From CAVTOO01 sp963736355 (GTDB taxonomy: Bacteria > Pseudomonadota > Alphaproteobacteria > Rhizobiales > Xanthobacteraceae), in NCBI GenBank assembly GCA_963736355.1, contig CAVTOO010000014.1:54558-118557 (forward strand): 64,000 nt of DNA, in the 5' to 3' direction. Within the stretch, counting starts at the first letter, position 1. The number at the start of each line of letters is the position of its first letter. Shown piece after piece: positions 9,063 through 18,741 of the stretch. The notes beneath the pieces were generated by a model. That model was not told the DNA's origin, ran no database searches, and saw only the letters and a program-made list of their open reading frames with translations. The translations under genes and the position numbers were made by a program.

Positions 9063-10294
9063 ATCCTGACGCCGCCGTACTTGTTCGCCAGGGTGATGGC
9101 CATAGCATACAGAGCAGCCGCCGAAACCGACGCGACCGCCATTCCGTCAAGACCGTAGCCGGGCACCAACAGCATCGCGCCCACCAGCAGCGCGGCGGAA
9201 TGGATGATTTTCGGCCCGATGTAGATGTAGGACCGTAGCGCTCGCAGCCCCGGCAACACCAGTTGCTGACCCATGCCGAAGAAACCGGCGGAAACGACCA
9301 GCAGCGCCAGCAAATGCTCGTGCCCGAGAAATGCCTTTGTCGAAATCAGCGGGATCAAATAAGGACCGGCAATCAAAACGACAAAGGCGAGAACCGCAAT
9401 TCCCCCCGCACTCACCAGCAGATAGCGCCGAAAGGACGGACCAAAATCCGCCGTGCCTCCGGGGTCCTGATGAAAAATGACCGGAAGATAGAACTGATTG
9501 ATCAGGCCCGTGAGCAGCAGCGCAGGGGTGACTGCAATCTGGGACATCAGCGCATACACACCCACCTCCTCCCACGAAACCCACGCCGCGAGGAGAAGGC
9601 GTTCGCCGTGGCTGCCAAGGGCGCCTGCAACTCCAAAGATGACAAACGGCAGGATGTAGAGAAGCATCTGATGAAAGAGCGATTTATCCGATGCCATGCC
9701 CGTCATCTCGCCGGCCGTCAGCAGCTTCGAGCGAAGGCCGAACGGAATCGTGAGCGCGATCCCGGAAATCACAGTGGCCGAAATGACATAAGCCACCAGG
9801 ACCGCGTCAGGACTTGTCATCAACCAGCCGGTTGACGCAAAAATCAGAGCGGGACGGCCAATCGCTTCCAGCACCTGGAGAGCGGCGACCGACCTTCTGG
9901 CCCGCGCGGCATTCAAAATGCCCAGCAGGACCATTTGCGATCCACTCGCGACGACAAAAAGCGCGAGAAGCCAGTTGGCGCCCAAAAACTTGCCGTCGAT
10001 ACCCGCGATATAAGCAACGGTCCAAATCGCAATGACCGCTCCGACGGCCAGAGCAAGCAGCATGACCAGCGCGCGCAGATAGTCCTCAAGCGACCGTGTC
10101 GCGGTTGAGAAGAACAAAAACCGCGAAGCGCCCTGGGAAATGGCGCCGTACAGACAAACCTGAACCATGCCGGCGACTGCCAGCGCAGCGGCAAGGCGCC
10201 CGTAATCACCGGGCCCAAGCGCGGTGGTGGCAGCCTTGACGCTCGCCAAAGCGCCGATGACGCCAGCGGACTGGGCAACGACGACCCAGCTCAT
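9059..10294 (-). CDS. Polysaccharide flippase-like membrane protein (Wzx/MATE superfamily)
   Basis: About 411 residues with 12 or so hydrophobic segments, e.g. WVVVAQSAGVIGALASVKAA, RALVMLLALAVGAVIAIW, RYLLVSAGGIAVLAFVVLI and AALLVGAMLLVPGYGLDGMA. ALGPGDYGRLAAALAVAGM near the N-terminus is the recurring pattern of PST/Wzx flippases, which move undecaprenyl-linked oligosaccharides across the inner membrane. ATG 10294 (MSWVVVAQS) is used. The frame is open upstream to 10429, but that part lies on top of the preceding methyltransferase. The end overlaps the Wzy-like gene (ATGA), which gives a flippase-polymerase pair. This is unexpected next to an ABC-type exporter in the same operon. Confidence 0.82.
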   Translation of the reverse strand: MSWVVVAQSAGVIGALASVKAATTALGPGDYGRLAAALAVAGMVQVCLYGAISQGASRFLFFSTATRSLEDYLRALVMLLALAVGAVIAIWTVAYIAGIDGKFLGANWLLALFVVASGSQMVLLGILNAARARRSVAALQVLEAIGRPALIFASTGWLMTSPDAVLVAYVISATVISGIALTIPFGLRSKLLTAGEMTGMASDKSLFHQMLLYILPFVIFGVAGALGSHGERLLLAAWVSWEEVGVYALMSQIAVTPALLLTGLINQFYLPVIFHQDPGGTADFGPSFRRYLLVSAGGIAVLAFVVLIAGPYLIPLISTKAFLGHEHLLALLVVSAGFFGMGQQLVLPGLRALRSYIYIGPKIIHSAALLVGAMLLVPGYGLDGMAVASVSAAALYAMAITLANKYGGVRI

Positions 10295-10325
10295 CTCGCG
10301 CAGATGCGCCCTCAGATAGAGGACT

Positions 10326-11076
10326 CTAGCGAATAATTCGTTGAAACTCGAAAAAGCCACAGCCGTATTCAAGATCTGGAATGTGAGAGATGGAAACGTC
10401 GCGATGAAACTGACCGTCGTCAGAAACAAAAGAGAACTGCGTCAGGTGAAGCTGATCGAACCAAGCGACGATCGTCGCGGGTTCAAACACCCTGTGAGCA
10501 TTGAAGCAGACGCGTTCTCGCCCGATCGGCGTCGACAAATAAAGCCTACCATTGATTCGAACGATACGTTGCAATTCCTTTGCGGCTTTTTGCGCGCCGC
10601 CGGGATCAATCGGATCGCCATATCGGCCAAGTCCGATGTGCTCAATCACATGAAGGCAGGATAAACTGGCAATCGATGTATCGGCGAATGGCAGCCGGCC
10701 GATATCTCCCGCAACGCAAAACAGGCCCGTCGTGATGCGTTTGAGCGGCCGATAATCGACGAAGACGGTCGGCACGTGGCCCGACAAGAACGCTCATGGC
10801 CAGAACCGAAGAGCCGATATCGACATGCTGCTCGGGCTTCGCATCGGCCAGCCGCCGCGCAAGCCATGCGCCCTGATGCAAATAGTGAGGATCGAACGGA
10901 GTCGTCTCCAGCCGGTCGGACAGCATCGGGAAGCTGTCACCGACACGCGCGGTGCCAGCTCCGGCCGCGCGGCGAAACCTGACCCAGTCAGCCGCATAAC
11001 GCGGCAAGTATCGGAGCGACAAAAGCCGCCGCGGCTCTATGATCAGCGCGGCCCAGCGCTGCAGAAATTTGATCAT
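10326..11076 (-). CDS. DUF268-type methyltransferase-like protein (frameshifted)
   Basis: It starts MIKFLQRWAALIIEP at ATG 11076 (ATGA overlap with the glycosyltransferase stop). The first ~97 codons run through HYLHQGAWLARRLADAKPEQ and HVDIGSSVLAMSVL, then the frame breaks near 10790. The rest continues in a second frame with GHVPTVFVDYRPL, GDIGRLPFADTSIASLSCLH, VIEHIGLGRYGDPIDPGG and STPIGRERVCFNAHRVF, ending at 10326. The VDIGSS / VDYRPL / CLHVIEHIGLGRYGD combination is that of the DUF268 family, which has a methyltransferase-like fold and is common in LPS loci. Its catalytic role is not established. Confidence 0.78.
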
Positions 11077-11920
11077 GTGTTGTTTTTGACCTCTGCGCGT
11101 GCCGGCCAATAGACCGCACAGGGCAGCGTGGCCACGCCAACACCGGCAAGATCGAGACGCCGCCACAAGCGCGGGCCAAGCCTCGCTCTCGCAGCTCATG
11201 CGTACCCGCCACGCAAGACGCAGAAGCGAGCGCCATGTCCATGGCACTGAACGCGCCTGCGCCCGGCGGCGTGCCGCCTCGCGTTCGTCCCGATACGCTG
11301 CGGCACCTGAGACCGACTTTTGTCCCATGTGCCGGCGAAACGCACTGAAGGTGACCGGCACGTAGGCGCAACGGCCCATCTGCGTCATATTCAAAAACAA
11401 GTCATAGTCGGCGGCATATTGCAGATCGCGATTGATGCCGCCGGCCTTGTCGTAGGTCGAACGCCGCCAGAAGCAGGCATCCTGCAGCGGCGTCCAGCCC
11501 CCAAACAGCATGGCAGATCGCAAGATCGCTGACGTGCCCGCGGCTGTAGGACAACACGCGCGAGGCTTCATCGATATGAAAATCATCGCCGAAAATCATG
11601 TCGTTGGCGCCCATCCGCGCGCGCGCTTCAGTGAATGCGCCGCGCAGGTAGACGTCGCCCGCATTGATCCAGCACAGAATATCGCCGCTGGCGCGTTCGA
11701 ACCCCTTGGCGATCGCTTCGGCATATCCGCGATCAGGCTCGCTGACCCAGCCGGTGATGCGATCCTGATACTTGCGGATGATGTCGATGCTGCCATCGGT
11801 GGAGCCGCCATCGATAATGAAATATTCGTCGCCCGGCGCGAGGTTGTCGAGCACGGAGACAATCGTCTCTTCAAGGTAGGACGCCATGTTGTAGGACGGC
11901 GTGACGACGGAGATGCGCAT
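11073..11920 (-). CDS. Family 2 glycosyltransferase (frameshifted)
   Basis: The N-terminus MRISVVTPSYNMASYLEETI with FIIDGGSTDGSIDII, GYAEAIAKGFERASGDI and LCWINAGDVYLRGA is a standard GT2 donor domain with a DXD-like INAGD. The frame shifts near 11505. The second part reads GWTPLQDACFWRRSTYDKAG, LQYAADYDLFLNMTQMG and VPVTFSAFRRHMGQKS, again canonical for this subfamily. A further shift between about 11100 and 11270 is needed, because the frame that ends with ATGA coupling to the next gene reads LPCAVYWPARAEVKNN and stops at 11073. It is probably a single intact gene in the cell, adding one residue to the repeat unit. Confidence 0.8.
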
Positions 11921-11929
11921 CGGATCAAA

Positions 11930-13142
11930 TCATTCCGGGTCACGGAGCGAGGCGCGTGCCCCGCCTGCTGCTGTCGATGGCGCGCCAGCGTCGCCTCGAC
12001 AATCTGCTGATACCGTTGAGCAAAAGCTTGCCGCCGCGCCGGCAATAGTCGCGCGGCGCGATCCGTCGCGGCCATCTCGTCAGACGGCTGCCAGAGGTCA
12101 ACCATTTTCTCAAGCGCGGCAGCCGCGGCAACGGCATCGTCCGGATCGAAGAAAGTTGCGCGCTCCGGCGCCTGTTCCCGATGCACGGCAATATCGGAGA
12201 GGACGAGCGCTTTTCCCATCGACTTTGCTTCTTCCACCGTCGTGCTCCATCCCTCGAATTTCGACGGATTGATCACGGCCACACTGTGATACATGAGCCC
12301 CATCAGATCGCCCAGCGGCACCATGCCCAGCGGACGAAATATATCGAGCACGTTCAGAGTGCGCGCCATCTCCATCAATGCCTGAAAGTGACCCGGCTGG
12401 CGATGATCGGCTGTGTTTCCCGTCGCAATCACGGACACCGGCTGACCGCGCTCCCGCAGCAGCGCAAGCGCCTTGAGAATCACCTGATGATTCTTGTGCA
12501 ACCAGAACTGATTGGGCAGGTGAAAATACTGCTGCGGCAGCGCGTATTTTTCCTCAAGCTGGGCTCGCGACGGCGATTGCGCGGGGCCGGCACGTCGGCC
12601 ACAAAAGACAGCACCTCGGCATCGGCGGCGCAGCGGCCGGCAATCGCTTCAAGATCGCGTTTTGCCGACTGACTGCTCAGGAGAATGGTTGTGGCATGAA
12701 GACAGGAGTTGCGCAGGTTGCGCGCTCGTGCCGACAGATCGCGTTTTGGGAAAAATTCCGGGAAGGCACGCTCCTGAAAATCCGGAATCCAGACGATGCT
12801 GGGGACCGCAGATCGCGCGCCCAGATAGCCCGAATGCGACAGCACATCGATACGGTTCTGCCTGAGAACTCGCTCGCGAAAGAGATCCCGCCCCAACACC
12901 AACTGCAGCGCCCGGCGGGCATATCCGACAAGCCTGTGTTCACTCGTTGTCGAAATGCTGACCACAGCCACACCCGGAAACTGTGTCCGCAAACGATCGA
13001 CGGCATCGGCGGACGTCAGAATGACGGGCTCAACAGCGCCTTCGTGCCTGTCCCGCAACGCGAACAGCAGGTTTCGATAATAGCTCGCACCGCCCAGCCA
13101 ATCGCTGCCGACCGTCAACATAATGAAACCTGCGCGCATCAT
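11930..13142 (-). CDS. Family 4 (GT-B) glycosyltransferase (frameshifted)
   Basis: The N-terminal half starts MMRAGFIMLTVGSDWLGGAS at 13142 (ATGA overlap with the epimerase) and contains SIVWIPDFQERAFPEFF and TTILLSSQSAKRDLEAI, as in GT4 enzymes. The frame changes between about 12490 and 12590. The C-terminal donor-binding half follows as NHQVILKALALLRERG, GNTADHRQPGHFQALM, VAVINPSKFEGWSTTVEEAK (the glutamate-bearing EX7E-type motif) and SMGKALVLSDIAVHREQAPE. The annotated end at 11930 is the nearest stop before the next start and requires another small shift; the uncorrected frame runs into the next gene. It is predicted to be a retaining mannosyl- or similar transferase. Confidence 0.78.
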
Positions 13143-14063
13143 GCCAGGACGCCGCGCGCCCAGCCGGCGTACTCGACGATACCCTGGTCAAATGGAGCGG
13201 GCCGGATTCCAGCCCAGTGCAGCGGCTTTCGTAATGTCCGCTTCATAACCGGGCGGATCGCCGACGCGAGCGATGCCAGTGAACCGCAACGGCGGCACGG
13301 CATCGGACCACGCAGTGCGAAGTCGCCCAAGCGCGTCCCTTAGCGTCAGGGATGCGCCGCTGCCGCCGTTCACAATCGGCATCGCCGACGATGCATGAGT
13401 TGCGGCGGCCGCAATCAACCTTACAGCATCGTCAACGTGAATCCAGTCACGTCTCTCTTCACCGGTTCCGTTGAACTCACTATCCTGCTGCGCAAACTTT
13501 TTGCACGCGTCCCAGAATAATTGTTTACGCAAGCCTGGGCCGTAAACGGAAAAAAACCGGACGACGGCTATCGGGATGCCCTGTGCAGCAAAACGGCCGG
13601 ACAGCTTTTCAATTCCGACTTTGCCTTCGCCATAGGGCGAAATCGGCTGCAAGCCCGTGTCCTCGACAATCGGAAGCGTATTGACGGCACCATAGACCGC
13701 AGCGCTGGAGAGCATGACAATGCTTGGAGGTGTCGGGATGTCGGACGCAAACTCCAGGACGGCTTCGGCCGCGCCGACGTTGCGGCGCACGTCATTCTCG
13801 GGATCGGAGAAAGACGACCCTACCGAGCTGCCGCCGGCGCAATGGATGACGATATCCGGCCGCTCCCCGAGCGAAGACAAGGCCGTGCGGGAAATGTCGC
13901 CGCCATGCCACTGCGACACGCCGCACGCGGCAAGCTCGCTTCCATTGCCACGACCAATGCCGACAACGCGGCTGCCCAGCGACGCATAGTGTCGGGCCAC
14001 ATGGCGACCGATGAATCCGTTGCATCCGGTCACCAGAACGGTCCGCGGAAGCGGATTCATCAT
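13139..14063 (-). CDS. NAD-dependent epimerase/dehydratase (extended SDR), frameshifted near its end
   Basis: Starts MMNPLPRTVLVTGCNGFIGR at 14063. It has the TGxxGxxG cofactor loop, SSAAVYGAVNT, the catalytic YGEGK (YxxxK) and RFFSVYGPGLRKQ, followed by GEERRDWIHVDDAVRLI and VNGGSGASLTLRD, the pattern of UDP-sugar 4-epimerases and 4,6-dehydratases. Near 13195 the frame changes after LGWNPA. The other frame gives the natural ending PFDQGIVEYAGWARGVLA with a stop at 13139 that overlaps the next ATG (ATGA). It is likely a nucleotide-sugar epimerase or reductase supplying a sugar for the glycosyltransferases beside it. The exact substrate is unknown. Confidence 0.82.
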
Positions 14064-14937
14064 GACCGGACGTCAACCAGCGGCAGCGTGTCGAGAAGCG
14101 CGCGTTCATCCTCAAGCGACAAGAATGCGAGTTCGCCGTCCTTGCCCCGCGCTTCGCGGAAACTCGCGGCCACGAACGCCGCCGCAGCCGACATGCCAGG
14201 AACAGCCGCCGGCCGACAGTCCCTTCTGACGAAGAAAGCGTTGTTGCCGGCTGAATTGCAGCCGACGAGATCATAACCTTTCCGGTCACCCAACGCCGCA
14301 AGAGCGGCCAGCGAGGCGCCGTAATAAATCATGGAGTAGTGTGCCGCCGCCCTCGTAAATGCGGGATCGTAGGGCACGGTGACGGCTCGATCGGCACCGA
14401 AACGGGAATTGTATTCGGCCACCACGATTTGCGGCTGAACCGCGGTGATCGCCTCCCATACCCAGTAGTCATTGCCGTCGATATCGACCGACAACAGGCC
14501 GATGTCGCCGCCGATCCCCGCGGATGTGATCAGCTCGTTAATATTGTCACGCGTCACAAAGGCATTGAGCGCCTTGATATCGGAGCGCCAGAACAATTCG
14601 CTGGAACGAATCCGGAAATATTTTCTGAGCTGCCGTCGATCACCAATCCCGACCAGCGGTTGTTCGACACCAGAAAGCGCGTGTTTGATTCGACATAGTC
14701 CTGTACGCCGAACTCCACGAAGACCTTGTTCCCGATCGGCACGTGGCGAATGAGATACTGGATGATTCCATCCTCGCCCCATTGCGAGAACACGCTGAAC
14801 TCGGCCGCGCGCAATGTCGATGCGGATTCGGTCTGACGCATCTCGATGCGACCCAGCGCTTGCTGAATACGCTCGGACTGCGCGTGGATCGCGTCGACGC
14901 GGCGCAATCGGGACAGAAGTGATGTCAGGAGTTTCAC
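14060..14937 (-). CDS. FkbM-like methyltransferase family protein (frameshifted)
   Basis: The N-terminus MKLLTSLLSRLRRVDAIHAQ has a short coiled-coil-like stretch (SERIQQALGRIEMRQTES). The diagnostic EFSVFSQWGEDGIIQYLI and KVFVEFGVQDYVESNTRFL follow. After NRWSGLVIDGS the frame changes near 14620 and resumes with ALNAFVTRDNINELI, GLLSVDIDGNDYWVWEAI and QIVVAEYNSRFGADRAV, ending at 14060 in an ATGA overlap. SQWGEDG…FVEFG…SVDIDGNDYWVW is a recurring family in O-antigen loci related to FkbM methyltransferases. Methyl transfer to a sugar hydroxyl is the likely activity, but it is unproven. Confidence 0.75.
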
Positions 14938-14948
14938 GAAAATTCCCG

Positions 14949-15548
14949 CTATGGGAGGGATTTGCCGATTTCAGCCGCAGGATTGCCGGCGACAATTGTA
15001 AAGGGATCGACGTCACGGGTCACAACCGAGCAGGCCCCGACGATGGCGCCCTCCCCGATGCGCACGCCTTTCAGGATCGAGCTATTGAAGCCGATCCAGG
15101 CGTCGTCGCCGATATGCACGTCGGCACTGGCAACGGACTCCGTAAAGCTTGCCTCGCCGTCGACAACAAGCTCACGGAAATGACGGTGCCGTTCTTTCGC
15201 CGAGACGGAATGAGCGTCGTTGTCATGAATGTTCACGCCGTGCGCGATGAACACGCGATGACCGACGCTGACATGCGCCGCTGACCAGATTCTCGTGCCT
15301 TCGCCCACATAACAGTAATCGCCGATGTCGATGCGTCCGCCTTGCGGATAGACCAGCAACTCGCCGGCAACCCAGCAGCCTTCGCCAAGCGTCACATATT
15401 GCGGCTCACGCGAATTGGAGATCCGGCCAGACAGCAGCACGCGCGTATTTCTTCCGGTCACGGCATATCGTTTCTGGCGGCGATCCCACATCGACGCACT
15501 GAACGCGAGCCATCGCCGGCGCAGACCGATGAGCGATTCAAGCATCAT
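14949..15548 (-). CDS. Left-handed beta-helix (hexapeptide-repeat) O-acyltransferase
   Basis: 199 residues, intact. After a basic N-terminus (MMLESLIGLRRRWLAFSAS), hexapeptide turns run from about residue 45 to the end: VTLGEGCWVAGE, RIDIGDYCYVGEGTRIWSAA, VGHRVFIAHGVNIHDNDAHS (the His-containing active-site loop), VHIGDDAWIGFNSSILKGVR and IGEGAIVGACSVVTRDV. The N-x-H-D segment and the VVTRDV…PFTIVAGNPA ending are typical of the maltose/NodL/WbbJ acetyltransferase group that uses acetyl-CoA. It probably O-acetylates a sugar of the surface glycan or a precursor. It sits 11 bp before the FkbM-like gene and 18 bp after a methyltransferase. Confidence 0.92.
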   Translation of the reverse strand: MMLESLIGLRRRWLAFSASMWDRRQKRYAVTGRNTRVLLSGRISNSREPQYVTLGEGCWVAGELLVYPQGGRIDIGDYCYVGEGTRIWSAAHVSVGHRVFIAHGVNIHDNDAHSVSAKERHRHFRELVVDGEASFTESVASADVHIGDDAWIGFNSSILKGVRIGEGAIVGACSVVTRDVDPFTIVAGNPAAEIGKSLP

Positions 15549-15566
15549 GTCACCGCGACGATCCGT

Positions 15567-16257
15567 TCAGGATGACAGGCAAACGAGCCATTTGCCGAGC
15601 GACATCCGGTCGTTCCAGGACGAGTCGAGAATCGCAACCTTGTCATAGGAGGTCCGGCACTTCGTCTCCCACCAGCCCATGCTGTTGTTGTGATAGCTCT
15701 GGAAGGTCGTAATCCAGCCTTCGTCCAGGTCGCTGCGGGAAACAGGAATCATGTGGAAGCTGCCATGACGGACGACACGGCGGCATTCGCTCAGAAACTT
15801 CTCGAATTCCGTCCGCCGTGAAATGCTCGAGCGAACCGATTGAGTAGGCCCAGTCGAAGGATTGATCCGGATAGTTCATCGCGGTGGCGTCAACAATATC
15901 CAGCCGATCGCGGCTGATGCCACGCGCAATGGCCTTGTCGATCAGCAGATCGGAAATATCGCAGCCATGGACTTCGATGTCGGGGTTGCCGGCCAGCATC
16001 TCCATCGTCCGTCCGGTGCCACAGGCGATATCCAGGACGCGCCCATGACGGCCCGCCATCAGCAGCTGAATGTCATTCCACGCATTTCCCTCGCCCCAGC
16101 GATCCAGCATTTCCGCCATTTTTGGATCCCAGTAGATATCGAGGTTCTGCTGCGAGGCGTCCCGCGCAACCGGCCGCAGCGTCACCAGCCGGTCCCTCGC
16201 ATATCGCAGCCCGCGAAAAACAATCGGCGGCACCAACTCGCGCGCATAGTCTTTCAT
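15567..16257 (-). CDS. Class I SAM-dependent methyltransferase (frameshifted)
   Basis: MKDYARELVPPIVFRGLRYA at 16257 (ATGA overlap with the upstream glycosyltransferase) leads into RVLDIACGTGRTMEMLAGN (motif I), VHGCDISDLLIDKAIAR, and DWAYSIGSLEHFTADGI. The frame then changes near 15800 and the last part reads HGSFHMIPVSRSDLDEGW, QSYHNNSMGWWETKCRTSY and DRMSLGKWLVCLSS to the stop at 15567. This is a compact methyltransferase_11/25 fold of normal length (~229 residues) once repaired. A sugar or lipid-linked sugar is the expected acceptor. Confidence 0.83.
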
Positions 16258-17162
16258 CTCAACAACCTTCCTATGAACTGGCGCAGCGGATTCGGCCGCG
16301 AAGCGCCAAGCAACGCCTTGATCGATTTGATCGCATCCTGATCGACTGAAAGTGGGGGCAGCATCACATCCGCGTGCCGCCCGTTATCCGGCGTTTCAAG
16401 CGCCCTCTGCAGATTCGCGACTGCCACGACCATGCGACCCCGAACCATCCACCCCGACATTCTGCACCAGCGACTGCGCCGGATACAAAACCAGCCCGTC
16501 CTTCAAGAACACCGACAGAAGCCAGCGCACGCCCCATGAATCGATGCGCCCATCGATCTGATCCTTCAGCATGCTGAAATAATCATAGCTGCCATCGAGG
16601 TTGAAGCGGTCGCGCAGACCCGCATCACGTTGCAGTTTCGAATACCCCGATGCGGATGGGTCGAACTGCCGCCACGCCCGCCGCCAGGTGCCCCACCCCC
16701 AGCAACTGATGAGCGGCAGGAACAAACTGTGACGCGGAGATGGGAGTTCGACGGGAAACATATAGCCCGAGACCTGAAAGACACGCTCTTCATCGGCGTA
16801 GCGTTCAAGAATTTCTCGTTCAGAAATGTCAGAAAATCAGGCGCGACAACCAGGTCGTCTTCCAGCACGATGGCGCGACCATGCGCTTCGCAGATTTCCG
16901 TGACACCAGCGATAATGGAGTTTGCCAGGCCGAGATTGCTCTCACGCTCGACAATCCGCACTGACTTGAAACCCGCAGCAGTGCGCGCCACATCGCGCGC
17001 GTGCATGACCTGCTGCAGATGTTCCGGCTTTTTAGGACCGTCAGCATAGATCACGAGGTCGCTTTCCGCGGCGAGCGGGTTTGCCGCCAGCGCGGCAAGC
17101 GTCCGCCGCGTATGATCCGGGCGGTTATAGATAAAGAGAATAATCGGCGCGTAGTCAGGCAT
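16254..17162 (-). CDS. Glycosyltransferase, GT2/GT13-like (frameshifted)
   Basis: The start MPDYAPIILFIYNRPDHTRR is diagnostic of a bacterial GT-A subfamily related to GT2/GT13; next come DLVIYADGPKKPEHLQQ, ERESNLGLANSIIAGV and the metal-binding AIVLEDDLVVAPDFLTF. The frame changes near 16760 into SCWGWGTWRRAWRQFDP, DGSYDYFSMLKDQIDGRID and SWGVRWLLSVFLKDGLVLYP, then again near 16440 before the last 55 or so residues, ending at 16254. The order and content are those of one ~300-residue enzyme. Start and stop overlap the neighbours (8 bp and ATGA). Confidence 0.82.
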
Positions 17163-17889
17163 CGCCAGCCATGCCGCCGTCGACAAGGACCAGCGTGTTG
17201 ACGGTTTTTGCGACGGGACGGTAGCCGACAGATCGCGCGAAAGCGCAGGACGGGTCCGTGGCGATGGTGGCGAGATCTGCGTCCCGCGCCTCAACCAGCA
17301 AGGCGTGCGGTCGAAAACGTGTCCAGTCGTTTGACTTCAGCACCTGCAGGTCGAGGCCCTCGACGTCGATGGACAGAAAATCGATCTTCTGATCTTGGGC
17401 AAGATGCTCCGCCAGGACCTCATCGAGCCGCCGCACGGCCACTTCCGAACGCTCGATCAGCCGATAACCCGGCAGGGCTGCCCGCTCGTTCGCCAGTGCG
17501 GGATCGAATGTATTCAGCGCCGGCTCGTTGAAGCGGTGGAACATCAAGCTGCCGGACGTCTCGGCAATGCCGACACAGATATTGATGTCGGACGGGCGAT
17601 GACGCTGGAATTCGGAAATCGTCGCCGGGTTCGGATCGATGTTGACGCCGCGCCAGCCGCGGCGATGAAAGTAACAGGTGTTCGAGAACCGGAACGGATG
17701 ATGGGCGCCGACATCGACATAGAAGCCGGCGTCTCTGCCCTCGAACAGCCGGCGCAGCACCATATCTTCGCCGTCCTGCGAATAGGACAATCGCGCAAAC
17801 GGATCGATCTTCTCGACGAGACGGCGGATGCCTTCAGTCGACCAACCCGGAACCAGCGCGCGGGCGAACTTGCGTGCAGCCGAACCCAT
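17155..17889 (-). CDS. FkbM family methyltransferase
   Basis: 244 residues, intact. Motifs: RLSYSQDGEDMVLRRLFEGR, GFYVDVGAHHPFRFSNTCY (SAM-binding), GWRGVNIDPNPATISEFQR, and IDFLSIDVEGLDLQVLKSND. The D-V-E-G-x-D-L-x-V-L segment is the hallmark of FkbM O-methyltransferases. It follows the Wzm permease directly, with no gap, which recalls ABC-exported O-antigens where a terminal methyl group caps the chain and is recognised by the exporter. Whether this enzyme is such a capping methyltransferase is inference. Confidence 0.92.
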   Translation of the reverse strand: MGSAARKFARALVPGWSTEGIRRLVEKIDPFARLSYSQDGEDMVLRRLFEGRDAGFYVDVGAHHPFRFSNTCYFHRRGWRGVNIDPNPATISEFQRHRPSDINICVGIAETSGSLMFHRFNEPALNTFDPALANERAALPGYRLIERSEVAVRRLDEVLAEHLAQDQKIDFLSIDVEGLDLQVLKSNDWTRFRPHALLVEARDADLATIATDPSCAFARSVGYRPVAKTVNTLVLVDGGMAGDA

Positions 17890-18741
17890 CTAGACGCTGT
17901 CCACGATGGTACGCTCCATCCGCGCAAAGAAGATGGCGCCGCTCACGAGCATGACGGTGATCACGGCCAGCGATTTAATTTCGGCGGACATCGAAATGGC
18001 GGGAGCGCCCTTGATCATGGCCCAGCGAAATCCTTCCATCACCGCGACAAGCGGATTGAATTCATAGAGCCAAAGCCATTTCTGCGGGACAATAGCAGAG
18101 GTCGTGTACGCGACTGGGCTGATGAACATGCCGAGTTGCAGCAGCAGCGGCAAGGCATGGCGCAGGTCACGGAAAATGCCATCGATGGCGGACAGCCACA
18201 GGCTCGAGGCGAGAACGAGTGCGACAAGCTGGAGCACGAACAGCGGCATCAGCAGCATCTCCCATGACAACCCGGTTTGGTACCAGATCAGCACCGCCAT
18301 CAGGAGCAGGAACGATATAGCCGCGTCGAATAACGCAGAGACGATCGCGGCCAGTGGCAGGATCGTGCGCGGAAAATAGACCTTGGTGATCAGATTGGCG
18401 TTGGCCGTGAGGCTGGTGCCGGCATCGCTGACGCCGCGACTGAAGAGTTGCCACATCAGCATGCCTGCAAACGCCACAGGCACATAAGGCAGATCGCCAG
18501 ATGGTTGCGCCGGTACCAGCCGAAAAAATATCACGAAGATCGCCGTGAAGGCGACCGGAACGATGATTGCCCACAACAGGCCAAGCGCGGTTTGCTTATA
18601 GCGAGCGCGGATCTGTCGCAGCGCTAGGAGTGTCGCAAGATGCCGATAACGCCACAGTTCTCCAAACCGAAATGCATTTAGGGTATTCGGCGTGATTTCG
18701 TATTCGGGCTTCATCAAGACTGGCAGTTTCTCTGCGCTCAT
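17890..18741 (-). CDS. wzm: ABC-2 type polysaccharide export permease (Wzm)
   Basis: 283 residues, intact. A cytoplasmic N-terminus (FGELWRYRHLATLLALRQIR, with RARYKQTALGLLWAIIVPVA) precedes six hydrophobic segments including FAGMLMWQLFSRGVSDAGTS, FPRTILPLAAIVSALFDAAI and LLQLGMFISPVAYTTSAIV. This is the standard Wzm/TagG/RfbD permease that, with Wzt, exports undecaprenyl-linked O-polysaccharide across the inner membrane. The start overlaps the wzt stop (ATGA). It ends in TAG at 17890, immediately before the FkbM start. Confidence 0.94.
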   Translation of the reverse strand: MSAEKLPVLMKPEYEITPNTLNAFRFGELWRYRHLATLLALRQIRARYKQTALGLLWAIIVPVAFTAIFVIFFRLVPAQPSGDLPYVPVAFAGMLMWQLFSRGVSDAGTSLTANANLITKVYFPRTILPLAAIVSALFDAAISFLLLMAVLIWYQTGLSWEMLLMPLFVLQLVALVLASSLWLSAIDGIFRDLRHALPLLLQLGMFISPVAYTTSAIVPQKWLWLYEFNPLVAVMEGFRWAMIKGAPAISMSAEIKSLAVITVMLVSGAIFFARMERTIVDSV